A DNA stretch of 64,000 nt, taken from positions 124,001-188,000 of the forward strand of contig URNX01000001.1 in assembly GCA_900549415.1 (NCBI GenBank), written 5' to 3'. The DNA is from an uncultured bacterium. Lineage in GTDB: Bacteria; Verrucomicrobiota; Lentisphaeria; Victivallales; UBA1829. Position numbers and translations under genes: made by a program. Shown here in pieces: positions 17,474 to 26,708 of the stretch; position 1 is the first letter of the stretch, and every line of letters begins with the position of its first letter. The notes beneath the pieces were generated by a model, which did not search any database, had not been told where the DNA came from, and saw only the letters and a program-made list of their open reading frames with translations.

Positions 17474-18712
17474 ATGGGCAGAACCACTGGGAAGAATAAA
17501 ATAGCGAAAAAGATTGCCGGTCAGGCGGTCAGACACGCGACCGGAAAAGTGCAGGGCAAGGCGATGCGGACTGCGGCGAAACACCTGCGCGGATATGTGC
17601 TCGCAACGCTGATTCTGCTCGGCGCGGCGGGAATCGGATTCTCCTATGTGCCCGAAGAACGCATCCCGGATGCACTCGAACCGGTTCATACGTTCACCCT
17701 CCGCACTCGCAACAATGTCATCGCGAAAATCGCTCCCGATTCCTCGCGCTACGACGACACCGCCGTTGTCCCGATTCCGAACTCAACTCCGGTCAAACTC
17801 TATTTTGCGCCCTCCCCGCATATCCGCGAAGGACTCTGCAAACTCATCGACACCGCCCAAAGCTCCGTCGACCTCTGCATCTACGACCTCGATCTCTTCG
17901 ACGTGGCGCGCGCCCTCACCGATGCGGAAAAACGCGGAGTCGCCGTCCGCGTCGTCACCGATACCGACAACTTCAAGCTCCAGGCGGTAAATCGGCTCAA
18001 AGATGCGAAAATTCCAGTCGTTCCGGACAACCGCCCGGCAATCATGCACAACAAGTTCGTCGTTGTCGATGCGAAGTACGTCTGGACAGGTTCCTTCAAC
18101 TTCACCATCAACGGCTCGCGCAAGAATGACAACAATGCGCTGATTCTCGAATCCCCGCAGCTCGCCGCATGCTATCAGACAAAGTTCGAAGAATACTTCT
18201 CCGGAAAATTCGGTCCGAAAGCCAGGCGCAAAACAAACGGCGGCAAAGTCGTCATCGGCGGAACCATGCCTGTCGAAGTCATGTTCTCGCCCTCGGACGG
18301 CGTGCAGGAACGGCTTCTCGAAGAGCTCGCGAAGGCGAAACACAGCGTCCGCATGATGGCGTTCTCCTTCACCGCGCCGGAAGTTGCGGAACAACTCTCC
18401 GCGCTCGCGAAACGCGGCGTTTCCGTCCGCTGCCTGTTCGACAACGGACAGGCTCACGGGAAATACAGCCAGAACAAATTTCTCGGACGCAACGGCGTCG
18501 CAGTCCGCCTCGCCCCGAACCGGTCGGGGAAAATGCATCATAAGGTCATTATCATCGACGACGAAACGGTGATCACCGGAAGCTACAACTTCTCCAGGAA
18601 CGCCGAACGGAGCAACGATGAAAACATTCTCATCATAAAAAACAAAGAGATCGCCCGCGAATTCAACCGCGAATTCCGCCGCTGCTGGCGCGGAACAAAA
18701 GGCTATCTCTGA
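17474..18712 (+). CDS. membrane-anchored phospholipase D-family protein
   Basis: A 412-residue protein with two PLD (HKD) motifs. The first is HNKFVVVDAKYVWTGSFNF from about residue 192 and the second HHKVIIIDDETVITGSYNFS from about residue 355; together they form one active site for phosphodiester cleavage or transfer. The N-terminus is basic with one membrane helix (about 38-58), so the enzyme is probably membrane-anchored with the catalytic part outside the cytoplasm. It could act as a phospholipase, cardiolipin-synthase-like transferase or nuclease; sequence does not decide. It begins an operon with skp and lpxD (15 bases to skp), which favours an envelope role. Confidence 0.88.
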   Translation: MGRTTGKNKIAKKIAGQAVRHATGKVQGKAMRTAAKHLRGYVLATLILLGAAGIGFSYVPEERIPDALEPVHTFTLRTRNNVIAKIAPDSSRYDDTAVVPIPNSTPVKLYFAPSPHIREGLCKLIDTAQSSVDLCIYDLDLFDVARALTDAEKRGVAVRVVTDTDNFKLQAVNRLKDAKIPVVPDNRPAIMHNKFVVVDAKYVWTGSFNFTINGSRKNDNNALILESPQLAACYQTKFEEYFSGKFGPKARRKTNGGKVVIGGTMPVEVMFSPSDGVQERLLEELAKAKHSVRMMAFSFTAPEVAEQLSALAKRGVSVRCLFDNGQAHGKYSQNKFLGRNGVAVRLAPNRSGKMHHKVIIIDDETVITGSYNFSRNAERSNDENILIIKNKEIAREFNREFRRCWRGTKGYL

Positions 18713-18727
18713 GAAAGGAATCTCTGA

Positions 18728-19297
18728 ATGAAAAAACTTCTGCTCATCTCCCTGCTGACCCTCTCCGCCGCGGTTTTCGCCGCGGAACAGAAAATTGCCA
18801 TTATCGATCTCGACCGCGTCGTGCAGGAGTATTACAAAACAAAAATCGTGGAAGCGAACCTCAAGCGTCAGGCGGATATCTACAAAGATTATGCGCAGAA
18901 ACTCCTGGAATCGCTCACAAAACTCAGATCGGAATTCACCGCTCTCCGCGATGCTTCGCAGAACATCACTCTGACCGAAGCCGCACAGGAAAGCAAGCGT
19001 CTCGCCGCACAGGACAAATACCGTGAAATCGTCGCGAAGGAACGCGAACTTACGACCTACGACCGCGAAAAGTCCGCGCAGCTCCGCGATGACCGCGACC
19101 GCGAACACGCGGCAATCCTGAACGATATCCGGAAAGCAGCGGAAAAACATGCAGCTCTCGCTGGATACACTCTCATTCTTGACAAATCTGCCGTTTCCGC
19201 CACCGGAATGCCGATTGTCATCTACAGCAGCAAAACCATCGAAATCAGCGAAACTCTACTCAAAGAACTCAACACCGGCAGACCCGCCGGAAAATAA
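18728..19297 (+). CDS. skp: OmpH/Skp-family periplasmic chaperone
   Basis: A 189-residue secreted protein with a signal peptide (MKKLLLISLLTLSAAVFA) and the OmpH family pattern: an N-terminal strand KIAIIDLDRVVQEYYKTK, a long charged coiled coil (about 45-145) and a C-terminal strand YTLILDKSAVSA. Skp binds unfolded outer-membrane proteins in the periplasm. Location next to lpxD is the widely conserved arrangement (skp-lpxD), here 12 bases apart, and supports the assignment. Confidence 0.92.
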   Translation: MKKLLLISLLTLSAAVFAAEQKIAIIDLDRVVQEYYKTKIVEANLKRQADIYKDYAQKLLESLTKLRSEFTALRDASQNITLTEAAQESKRLAAQDKYREIVAKERELTTYDREKSAQLRDDRDREHAAILNDIRKAAEKHAALAGYTLILDKSAVSATGMPIVIYSSKTIEISETLLKELNTGRPAGK

Positions 19298-19309
19298 CAG
19301 GAGCTTTTC

Positions 19310-20356
19310 ATGAAAACACTCAGTGCAAAACAGATCGCGGAACTCGTTGGCGGAACCGTCGCGGGCGACGAACAGCGAATGATTTCCGGCGTCAACTCCC
19401 TCCGTCTCGCCTCGGCGGACGACGCCTCCTTCCTCGCCTCCATCAAGCACCGCAAACAGCTTGATGAGACAAAAGCCGGAATCGTCCTCGTCGAAAACGG
19501 GATGAAACTGGAACCGACCGAAACCCGTACGCTCATCTTCTGCGAAGCGCCCGACAAAGCATTCACGCGCCTCTGCAACGAATACGCGCCGGAACCGATC
19601 CATTATGAACCGGGCATCTGCCCCGGCGCATACGTCGACCCGACCGCAAAGCTCGGCGAAAACGTCTATATCGGCCCCAACGCCGTTGTCCAGGCTCATG
19701 CGGAAATCGGCGACAACACGGTCATCGGCGGCGGCGCATATATCGGTCACTACGCCAAAGTCGGCAAAAACTGCATCATCAACGCCAATGTCTCCATCAT
19801 GCACCGCTGCATCCTCGGCGACCGCGTCATCATCCATGCGGGTTCCGTCATCGGCGCCGACGGCTTCGGTTACACACCAACCTTCCGCGGTCTCATCAAG
19901 GTTCCCCAGAACGGAATCGTGCAGATCGACAACGATGTTGAAATCGGCGCGAATTCCTGCGTCGACCGCGCCCGCTTCGGCAAAACCTGGATCAAGAAAG
20001 GAGCGAAAATCGACAACCTCGTGCAGGTTGGACACAACGTCATTCTCGGCGAATCCTCGGTTCTCATCGGACAGTCCGGCGTTGCCGGAAGCGCGGAAAT
20101 CGGACGCGGCGTAATCGTCTCCGCCCAGGCCGGAGTCAACGGGCACATCACGCTCGGCGACGGCTGTTTCATTGCAGGCGCCTCCGCCGCGCAGCGCAGC
20201 GTTCCGCCGGGAGTTTCGGTGTTCGGTCTGCCTGCCGAAACCGATGCGGAATACTTTGAGCGCCACATGCTCCCGCGCAAGGTGAAACGCCTTCTCGCCC
20301 GTATCGAAGCGCTCGAAACAGAACTGAAAACTCTGAAAGAGACGAAGGGCGAATGA
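19310..20356 (+). CDS. lpxD: UDP-3-O-acylglucosamine N-acyltransferase LpxD
   Basis: A 348-residue enzyme of lipid A synthesis that adds the second acyl chain to UDP-3-O-acylglucosamine. The N-terminal uridine-binding domain (about 1-100) is followed by a left-handed beta helix of hexapeptide repeats (about 105-300), including PTAKLGENVYIGPNAVVQAH, and then by the family signature HAGSVIGADGFGY around the catalytic His region. The C-terminal segment is helical (RKVKRLLARIEALETELKTL). It shows that the organism makes lipid A. It overlaps the next gene by four bases. Confidence 0.96.
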   Translation: MKTLSAKQIAELVGGTVAGDEQRMISGVNSLRLASADDASFLASIKHRKQLDETKAGIVLVENGMKLEPTETRTLIFCEAPDKAFTRLCNEYAPEPIHYEPGICPGAYVDPTAKLGENVYIGPNAVVQAHAEIGDNTVIGGGAYIGHYAKVGKNCIINANVSIMHRCILGDRVIIHAGSVIGADGFGYTPTFRGLIKVPQNGIVQIDNDVEIGANSCVDRARFGKTWIKKGAKIDNLVQVGHNVILGESSVLIGQSGVAGSAEIGRGVIVSAQAGVNGHITLGDGCFIAGASAAQRSVPPGVSVFGLPAETDAEYFERHMLPRKVKRLLARIEALETELKTLKETKGE

Positions 20357-20721
20357 CGCGTCTTTCCGAATTCCGGTGTCTCCGCTGCGGAACCTGCTGC
20401 AAGTGGGAGGGGCCGGTGCGTGTCAATGAGGCGGAGATCGAACGGATCGCCGCCTTTCTCCACATCGAAGTGCAGGATTTCATCAATCATCACACGGTTC
20501 TGACGCCCGACCGCCGCGGCCTCTCCCTGATGGAGGCTGCGGACGGCAGCTGCGTTTACTACGATGATGCGGCGAAATCCTGCCGGATCAATCCGGTGAA
20601 ACCGCATCAATGTTCCGCCTTCCCGTTCGAGTGGAACTTTCCCGGCTGGGACGACCTCTGCGCCGGCGGCAAAGCGTTGAAGCTCGCCGGCAGCACCGCT
20701 GGAAGCATAGAAAAATCCTGA
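20353..20721 (+). CDS. YkgJ-family cysteine cluster protein
   Basis: A 122-residue protein of the YkgJ-type zinc- or iron-binding family. The conserved Cys pattern is clear: FRCLRCGTCCKWEGPVRV near the N-terminus, then CVYYDDAAKSCRINPVKPHQC and a final Cys in DDLCAGG. Eight Cys in all can bind metal; function is unknown. The ATG overlaps the lpxD stop (ATGA), so it is translationally coupled to the envelope operon. Confidence 0.88.
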   Translation: MTRLSEFRCLRCGTCCKWEGPVRVNEAEIERIAAFLHIEVQDFINHHTVLTPDRRGLSLMEAADGSCVYYDDAAKSCRINPVKPHQCSAFPFEWNFPGWDDLCAGGKALKLAGSTAGSIEKS

Positions 20722-20731
20722 TTTTCTCTCC

Positions 20732-20759
20732 TTGATTTTTTCCTTTCCGGAAGTATATT
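20732..20759 (+). promoter_or_regulatory. promoter of the MFS transporter genes
   Basis: TTGATT (20732-20737), a 16-base spacer, TATATT (20754-20759), about 35 bases before the MFS start at 20795. Confidence 0.6.
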
Positions 20760-20794
20760 TCGCTCCTGACCAAACAAGTGAAAGGAATTTTTTC

Positions 20795-21973
20795 ATGTTT
20801 TCGCTGCTTCTTGCAATGATCTATCTTGCATTCATCAGCCTGGGGCTTCCTGACGCTCTGCTCGGCGCGGCATGGCCGGTTCTTTACAAAAATCTGAATG
20901 TTCCGCTCTCGTTTGCGGGAATCATTACATTCATCATCTCATGCGGAACAGTCGTTTCGAGCCTCATGTCCGACCGCATGACGCGCTGGCTCGGCGCAGG
21001 AAAAGTCACCGCGTTCAGCGTTCTGCTGACCGCCGTCGCACTCTTCGGATTTTCCATCTCCGGCTCCTTCTGGATGCTTTGTCTCTGGGCGATCCCGTAC
21101 GGACTCGGCGCGGGCGCTGTCGATGCGGCGCTCAACAACTATGTCGCCCTGCACTACTCCTCCAGGCACATGAACTGGCTCCACTGTTTCTGGGGAGTCG
21201 GCGTGACGATCAGTCCGTACATCATGAGCGTGTGTCTTCAGCGCAACCTCGGCTGGCAGAGCGGATACCGCACGGTTTCCATCATTCAGATTGTTCTCAC
21301 GCTCTGTCTTTTCCTCAGTCTTCCGCTTTGGAAAAAGAGAAACAGCGAAGACGCGGACTCCCCGGAGAACACGGCTCCACTCGGGCTGACCGGAGCACTG
21401 CGGATTCCGGGCGTTAAACACATTCTCGCCGCATTCTGCTGCTACTGTTCGCTCGAATCCGTCGCAATCGTCTGGTCCTGCTCCTATCTCGCCCTCGCGC
21501 GCGGATTTTCTCCAGCGGAGGCGGCAAAATGGGGCGCGCTGTTCTTCTTCGGTATCATGGCGGGACGCTTCATCAGCGGCTTCATTTCGCCTCGAATCGG
21601 CGACCGGAATATGATCAGGTACGGCTCCATCCTGCTTCTCATCGGGCTTCTGCTGCTACTGCTTCCGCTCAAATTCAGCCTTCTTCCGCTCGCCGGACTC
21701 CTTCTGTTCGGAACCGGCTGCGCGCCGATCTACCCGGCAATCATCCACCAGACGCCTTCGAATTTCGGAGAACGGAACTCGCAGGCGATCATCGGAATTC
21801 AAATGGCAAGCGCGTATGTCGGCTCCACAACCATGCCGCCGCTCTTCGGGCTCCTGGCGGAACGGACCGGAATGCACATCTTTCCCTGGTTCATCCTCTT
21901 CTTCCTGATTCTCATGACTCTGATTATTGAAAGACTGAACTCTCTCATGAAACAGAAGGTGCAGAATGCCTGA
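20795..21973 (+). CDS. major facilitator superfamily transporter
   Basis: A 392-residue transporter with about 12 membrane helices in two halves joined by a charged loop (KKRNSEDADSPENTA near 185-200). Conserved signs are LPDALLGAAWP in helix 1 and YGLGAGAVDAALNNYVA, typical of the fucose-permease-like/FucP-related MFS group. Start ATG 20795 (MFSLLLAMIYL) has AAAGGA upstream. Substrate is unknown, possibly a sugar. The gene overlaps the start of the next, frameshifted MFS gene by eight bases. Confidence 0.85.
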   Translation: MFSLLLAMIYLAFISLGLPDALLGAAWPVLYKNLNVPLSFAGIITFIISCGTVVSSLMSDRMTRWLGAGKVTAFSVLLTAVALFGFSISGSFWMLCLWAIPYGLGAGAVDAALNNYVALHYSSRHMNWLHCFWGVGVTISPYIMSVCLQRNLGWQSGYRTVSIIQIVLTLCLFLSLPLWKKRNSEDADSPENTAPLGLTGALRIPGVKHILAAFCCYCSLESVAIVWSCSYLALARGFSPAEAAKWGALFFFGIMAGRFISGFISPRIGDRNMIRYGSILLLIGLLLLLLPLKFSLLPLAGLLLFGTGCAPIYPAIIHQTPSNFGERNSQAIIGIQMASAYVGSTTMPPLFGLLAERTGMHIFPWFILFFLILMTLIIERLNSLMKQKVQNA

Positions 21974-23134
21974 AGACAGACTGTCCATCCGTGAATGGCT
22001 TCCGCTGCTCGGAATGACGGCTTCCACGTTCATTCTGAACACATCGGAATTCATGCCGATCGGGCTGCTCACGGATATTGCGGCGGATTTCAGGATTACG
22101 GAAGCGCGGGCGGGAATGCTGATTTCCGTCTACGCGTGGGTGGTCATGCTGCTCTCCCTTCCCCTGATGCTCCTCGCTGCCGGATGGAGATGAAGCGTCT
22201 GCTGATCGGCACGCTCGCACTGTTCGGCGGATGCCAGCTGCTCTCCGCCTTCTCGGGGAGCTACTGGATGCTGATGGCGTCGCGAATCGGCGTTGCATGC
22301 GCACACTCGGTCTTCTGGTCGATCGCCTCGCCGATGGCGGTGCGGTTCGTTCCGGAAAAATTCCGTTCACTCGCGCTCGGAATGATTGTGACCGGAAGTT
22401 CGATTGCAATCATCGTCGGACTCCCCGTCGGACGGTTTGTGGGACTTCAGATCGGCTGGAGAATGACTTTCCTGAGTGTCGGCATCATCGCATTTGCAGT
22501 TCTGCTTTATCTGCAGTTTGCCGCGCCGAAACTTCCGGGCGGCGATTCGTTTTCGGTCCGCGACCTGCCCGCGCTCCTGCGCAATCCGTTTCTCATCAGC
22601 ATTTACGTGCTCTCCGCGCTCTTTGCGACCGCGTATTACACAGCCTACAGTTACATTGAACCGTTTCTCAAACAGATTGCACATCAGCCGGACGGACTTA
22701 TCACCTGGATACTGGTGCTGTTCGGCGTTGCCGGAATCGCCGGGAGCTGGCTGTTTTCCCGTTTTTACGACCGGATGCCGCGCGCATTTCTGCTGCTGAC
22801 TCTGGTCTTCACAACGGCAGTTCTCTTTCTGTTTTACCCCGCTGCAGTTCACCTGTGGATGCTTCTTGCGCTGTGTGCGGTGTGGGGAATTGCCGGAACG
22901 GCATTCAATGTCACCTGCCAGGCGGAAGTGATCCGGAGCACTCCGGAAAACGGAACGGCGGTGGCGATGTCAATCTTCTCCGGGATCTTCAATCTCGGCA
23001 TTGCGACGGGAAGTCTGTTCGGGGGAATGGTAAGCACGCATCTTTCCCTTGCCTGGATCGGATGCGCAGGCGGCATTGTTTCCTCCGCCGCCCTTCTGTT
23101 CTGCGCGGTGTTTCTGACGAAACACCGGAAGTGA
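21966..23134 (+). pseudogene. sotB: SotB-like sugar efflux MFS transporter, broken by a frameshift
   Basis: The sequence encodes two parts of one MFS protein resembling SotB (sugar/IPTG efflux). The first 75 codons (MPEDRLSIREWLPLLGMTAS...) stop at TGA 22191-22193. The rest continues in another frame from about 22184 (MEMKRLLIGTLALFGG) to the stop at 23132-23134. Restoring one base between 22183 and 22184 gives the usual LMLLxxx(M/V)ExxxLL junction without gap. The missing base makes this a real or sequencing-derived frameshift. Reinitiation at ATG 22184 could yield a truncated protein lacking the first two helices. No slippery heptamer is visible at the site. Confidence 0.8.
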
Positions 23135-23344
23135 TCACGACAGCGCGACGACCTCGTCCGCCTGGAGACCTTTTTCTCCCTGGGAGACGATGAATTCGAC
23201 CTGCTGCCCTTCCTTCAGAGTCCGGTAGCCGTCGACCTTGATGGAGCTGTAGTGCACGAAAATATCGCCGCCCGCTTCACGCTCGATGAAACCGAATCCT
23301 TTGGCATTGTTAAACCACTTGACTTTACCTTTTTCCTTGTCCAT
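23135..23344 (-). CDS. cold-shock domain protein (CspA family)
   Basis: A 69-residue single-domain cold-shock protein that binds single-stranded RNA and DNA. Both RNA-binding motifs are present: KGFGFIE (RNP1) and DIFVHYSS (RNP2), with the family start [14 protein letters not shown]. The stop codon abuts the stop of the convergent sotB-like gene without a gap (TGATCA at 23132-23137). Promoter and an 75-base leader lie upstream. Expected to be an RNA chaperone. Confidence 0.95.
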   Translation of the reverse strand: MDKEKGKVKWFNNAKGFGFIEREAGGDIFVHYSSIKVDGYRTLKEGQQVEFIVSQGEKGLQADEVVALS

Positions 23345-23427
23345 TCTGAAAAGACCTCTCCTTGAAATGTTTAACGCGGCACTCCTCCGGAACGGGCTTT
23401 TTCATGCTCCGGCGTGTCACCTTATAT

Positions 23428-23456
23428 ATTATGCACCATAAACGCGATTTTGTGAA
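23428..23456 (-). promoter_or_regulatory. promoter of the cold-shock gene
   Basis: Minus strand TTCACA (23456-23451), 17-base spacer, CATAAT (23433-23428). It implies a leader of about 75 bases, ending in the AAGGAGAGG site. Confidence 0.5.
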
Positions 23457-23490
23457 GGGGGTAAAACGAAAAAAAATCGAAAAAAGTTGA

Positions 23491-23538
23491 AAAAAAACGC
23501 GTTTCCCGGCATTTGAGCACAGGAAAACGCGTTTTTTT
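23491..23538 (-). terminator. intrinsic terminator of transketolase
   Basis: A long inverted repeat (AAAAAAACGCGTTT... with ...AAAACGCGTTTTTTT) whose arms carry A and T tracts, so it can stop transcription in the minus direction, 20 bases after the tkt stop. One arm has one fewer T than perfect pairing would need. Confidence 0.82.
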
Positions 23539-23557
23539 ACAGTTCTGTCAAACCGGA

Positions 23558-25549
23558 TTATGCGAAAAATTCCGCAATCTTCTTTGCCACGGCTTCCGGG
23601 GTGAAACCGAATTTCTCCGCAAGAACCTTGTACGGAGCGGAAGCGCCGAAGTGGTCAAGACCGATGCAGAGACCTTTGTCGCCGGCGAACTTCTCCCAGC
23701 CGAACGTGCTGGCGGCTTCAATCGTCACGCGCTTCTCGCAGGCGGACGGAATGACGCTCTCGCGGTATTCCGCGCTCTGGGAGAGGAAGAGCTCGCGGGA
23801 GGGCATAGAAACAACGCGGATGCGGCGTCCGCTTTCCCGCAGAATGTGCGCGGCGCCGAGCGCGGTGTTGACTTCCGATCCGGTTGCAATCAGGATCGTG
23901 TCATACGCGGCGTCTTCCGAAATCACATAGGCGCCCTTCGTTACATCGACCTTTGCGGCGGTTTCCGCATCGTACGGCGCGAGATCCTGACGGGTCAGAA
24001 TCAGCGCAACCGGAGTCTTGCTGTTTGCCGCATAAGCCCAGGCGTGCGCAACTTCATGCGCTTCCGCCGGACGGATGACCGTCATGCCCGGAATCGTGCG
24101 GAGCATGGCAAGCTGTTCGATCGGTTCATGCGTCGGTCCGTCTTCGCCGACATAGAAGGAATCGTGCGTGAAGACGTAGATGGAGCGGATCTTCTGGAGT
24201 GCCGCAAGACGGATGCCCGGCTTCATGAAGTCGGAGAAAACGAAGAAGGTCGATGTATACGGAATATGACCGCCGTAAACCGCCATGCCGTTTCCGATGA
24301 CGCTCATTGCAAGCTCGCGGACGCCGAAGTGGATGTTGCGTCCGGCATAGTTTTCAGGGGCGAAGTCACCGCCGTTCTTGATATCGGTTTTCGTGGAAGG
24401 AGCGAGGTCGGCCGCTCCGCCGAAGAGAGCGGGAACCTGTTCCGCAACCTTCTGGAGAACCGCGCCGCTCGAAGCGCGCGTGGCAACCGGCTTGTCGACC
24501 GGGGCAACAGCAAGGAGCTGCTCCAGCAGATTTTCGGGAACCTTCAGAGAGAGCATGTCGGAAATGATCTGCGCTTTGTCGGGGTTCGCCTCCACGAACT
24601 TCTGGAATTCGGCGTCCCATGCGGCAGCCTCTTTTTCGAGCTCAGCGACGCGGGCGTCGACCATCTCGCGGACTTCCTGCGGAACGTAGAAGGCGTCCGG
24701 CGGGAAACCGAGAGCGGCTTTGGCTCCGGCAAGATCATCCGCGCCGAGCGGCTCGCCGTGGGATTTGCAGGAACCGGCCTTCGAGGGAGAACCGAAACCG
24801 ATCACTGTGCGGCAGTCGACAAACGTCGGGCGGCCGTCGGAAACCTGCGCGGCTTCGATGCCCTTGAGAACCTGTTCGGTATCGTTGGCGTTTTCGATTT
24901 TGAGCGTGCGCCAGCCGTAGGCTTCAAAGCGTTTGGCAACATCTTCGGTGAAGGCGATTCCGGTGGAGCCTTCGATGCTGATGCTGTTGTCGTCATAGAA
25001 AAGAACGAGATTGTCGAGCTTGAGGTGTCCGGCAAAAGAGGCGGCCTCGTGCGAGATGCCTTCCATCATGCAGCCGTCGCCGGCGACGATGTAGACTTTG
25101 CGGTCGAGAAGCCCCGTCTTGTCGAGTCCGGTCACTGCGGCGAAATGCTTGGCGGCCGCGGCCATGCCAACTGCGGAAGCGAAACCGGTTCCGAGCGGTC
25201 CGGTCGTGACTTCGACGCCCTTGGTGTGCCCGTATTCCGGATGTCCCGGGGTAAGGCTTTCCCACTGGCGGAAGTTCTTGAGATCATCCATGGTCAGACC
25301 GTATCCGAACAGATGAAGCAGGCTGTAGATGAGCATCGAACCGTGCCCGGCGGAAAGGACGAAGCGGTCGCGTCCGAGCCAGTTCGGGTTCTTGGGGTTG
25401 TGCTTGAGGAATTTATACCAGAGGGTAAAGGCGATGTCCGCCGTTCCCATCGGCATGCCCGGGTGACCCGACTTAGCCTTCTGCACGCCGTCCGCAGAAA
25501 GCAGGCGAACCGTGTCCGCCGCGAGCTTCAGAGATTTCAAATCCGACAT
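23558..25549 (-). CDS. tkt: transketolase
   Basis: A 663-residue thiamine-diphosphate enzyme of the pentose phosphate pathway, moving two-carbon units between sugar phosphates. N-terminal TKT domain contains KSGHPGMPMGTADIAFTLW and the ThDP motif GDGCMMEGISHEA (about 155). The pyrimidine-binding domain includes GVRELAMSVIGNGMA and THDSFYVGEDGPTHEPIEQL, and the C-terminal domain holds LIATGSEVNTAL. Length matches bacterial transketolases. ATG 25547-25549 has an AAGGAG site. Confidence 0.97.
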   Translation of the reverse strand: MSDLKSLKLAADTVRLLSADGVQKAKSGHPGMPMGTADIAFTLWYKFLKHNPKNPNWLGRDRFVLSAGHGSMLIYSLLHLFGYGLTMDDLKNFRQWESLTPGHPEYGHTKGVEVTTGPLGTGFASAVGMAAAAKHFAAVTGLDKTGLLDRKVYIVAGDGCMMEGISHEAASFAGHLKLDNLVLFYDDNSISIEGSTGIAFTEDVAKRFEAYGWRTLKIENANDTEQVLKGIEAAQVSDGRPTFVDCRTVIGFGSPSKAGSCKSHGEPLGADDLAGAKAALGFPPDAFYVPQEVREMVDARVAELEKEAAAWDAEFQKFVEANPDKAQIISDMLSLKVPENLLEQLLAVAPVDKPVATRASSGAVLQKVAEQVPALFGGAADLAPSTKTDIKNGGDFAPENYAGRNIHFGVRELAMSVIGNGMAVYGGHIPYTSTFFVFSDFMKPGIRLAALQKIRSIYVFTHDSFYVGEDGPTHEPIEQLAMLRTIPGMTVIRPAEAHEVAHAWAYAANSKTPVALILTRQDLAPYDAETAAKVDVTKGAYVISEDAAYDTILIATGSEVNTALGAAHILRESGRRIRVVSMPSRELFLSQSAEYRESVIPSACEKRVTIEAASTFGWEKFAGDKGLCIGLDHFGASAPYKVLAEKFGFTPEAVAKKIAEFFA

Positions 25550-25591
25550 TTTCGCTCCTTTAATTGTTTTTCCGTTTGCTTTTTTGAAAAG

Positions 25592-25620
25592 TTAAAGTAT
25601 ACTCTCACTTGTAATATACA
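25592..25620 (+). promoter_or_regulatory. possible ruvB promoter
   Basis: TTAAAG (25592-25597), 17-base spacer and TATACA (25615-25620) in the 94-base divergent tkt-ruvB gap. Weak match. Confidence 0.35.
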
Positions 25621-25643
25621 TCAGGAAAGCAGGATTTAAAGTC

Positions 25644-26708
25644 ATGGAAAACGAAAGATTCATAACTTCCACATTAAATAAGAAGGATGCAGAGGCGGAA
25701 ACCACCCTGCGCCCGCAGAACTTCAGCTCTTTCCCGGGGCAGACCAAGACGAAAGACCGTCTGGAAATCTACGTCGCCGCGGCGAAAAACCGCTCCGAAC
25801 CGCTCGGACATCTCCTCCTCAGCGGTCCTCCGGGACTCGGCAAGACCACGCTCGCCTACATCATCGCCAACGAAAAAGGCGCAAACATCAAAACCTCCAG
25901 CGGGCCCGTCATCGAAAAACCCGGCGACCTCGCGGGACTGCTCACTTCGCTCGAAAAAGGCGACATTCTGTTCATCGACGAAATCCACCGTCTGAACACC
26001 GCCGTCGAAGAGTATCTCTACAGCGCCATGGAGGATTTCTTCATCGACATTATGATTGACCAGGGACCCGGCGCGCGCTCCGTGCGGCTGACCATCCCCG
26101 AATTCACGCTCATCGGTGCAACCACGCGCCAGGGGCTTCTCTCGGCCCCGCTGCGTTCCCGCTTCGAACTCTCCCTCCGCCTCGACTACTACAGCCCGGA
26201 GGAACTGCGCGACATCGTTCTCCGGTCCGCCGGAATTCTCAAAGTCAAAATCGACCCGGAAGGCGCGTTTGAAATCGCTCGCCGCAGCCGCGGAACTCCG
26301 CGAATTGCAAACAATCTCCTCCGCTGGACCCGTGACTTTGCCCAGGTCAAAGGCAAAGGACACATCACGCAGGAACTCGCAGCGGCCGCGCTCACCATGC
26401 TCGACATCGACGACAGCGGACTCGATGAGATGGACAAACGCATTCTCGAAATGATCATGGTCAACTTCAAAGGCGGACCCGTCGGTCTGAACTCGCTCTC
26501 CGTCGCAGTCGGCGAGGAAGCGGATACCATTGAGGACGTCTACGAACCATATCTGATTCAGGAAGGATATATGATGCGCACGCCGCAGGGACGTATCGTT
26601 TCGGATAAATCGTGGCGCATGTTCGGTCTCACTCCCCCGCTCTATCCGAACGGAGTGCGGCGCGGCGCACGCAAAATCACCGATGACCAGCAGGAACTGC
26701 CGTTCTGA
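25644..26708 (+). CDS. ruvB: Holliday junction branch migration helicase RuvB
   Basis: A 354-residue AAA+ motor that drives branch migration with RuvA. It has the short N-terminal RuvB start ([21 protein letters not shown]), Walker [10 protein letters not shown] at 61-69, Walker [11 protein letters not shown] near 110, sensor [17 protein letters not shown] and a C-terminal winged helix ([25 protein letters not shown]...[10 protein letters not shown]). No ruvA or ruvC is next to it. The stop TGA directly abuts the stop of the convergent SH3-domain gene. Confidence 0.97.
   Translation: MENERFITSTLNKKDAEAETTLRPQNFSSFPGQTKTKDRLEIYVAAAKNRSEPLGHLLLSGPPGLGKTTLAYIIANEKGANIKTSSGPVIEKPGDLAGLLTSLEKGDILFIDEIHRLNTAVEEYLYSAMEDFFIDIMIDQGPGARSVRLTIPEFTLIGATTRQGLLSAPLRSRFELSLRLDYYSPEELRDIVLRSAGILKVKIDPEGAFEIARRSRGTPRIANNLLRWTRDFAQVKGKGHITQELAAAALTMLDIDDSGLDEMDKRILEMIMVNFKGGPVGLNSLSVAVGEEADTIEDVYEPYLIQEGYMMRTPQGRIVSDKSWRMFGLTPPLYPNGVRRGARKITDDQQELPF

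Noticed and set aside
22160..22195. Programmed frameshift in the SotB-like gene
   Set aside because: No slippery heptamer or downstream pseudoknot is seen near 22183; a mutation or read error is simpler.
23513..25639. A 708-codon open frame on the plus strand opposite transketolase
   Set aside because: It mirrors the whole transketolase gene, has the low-complexity Arg/Gly/Val make-up of a complementary reading frame and no family resemblance.
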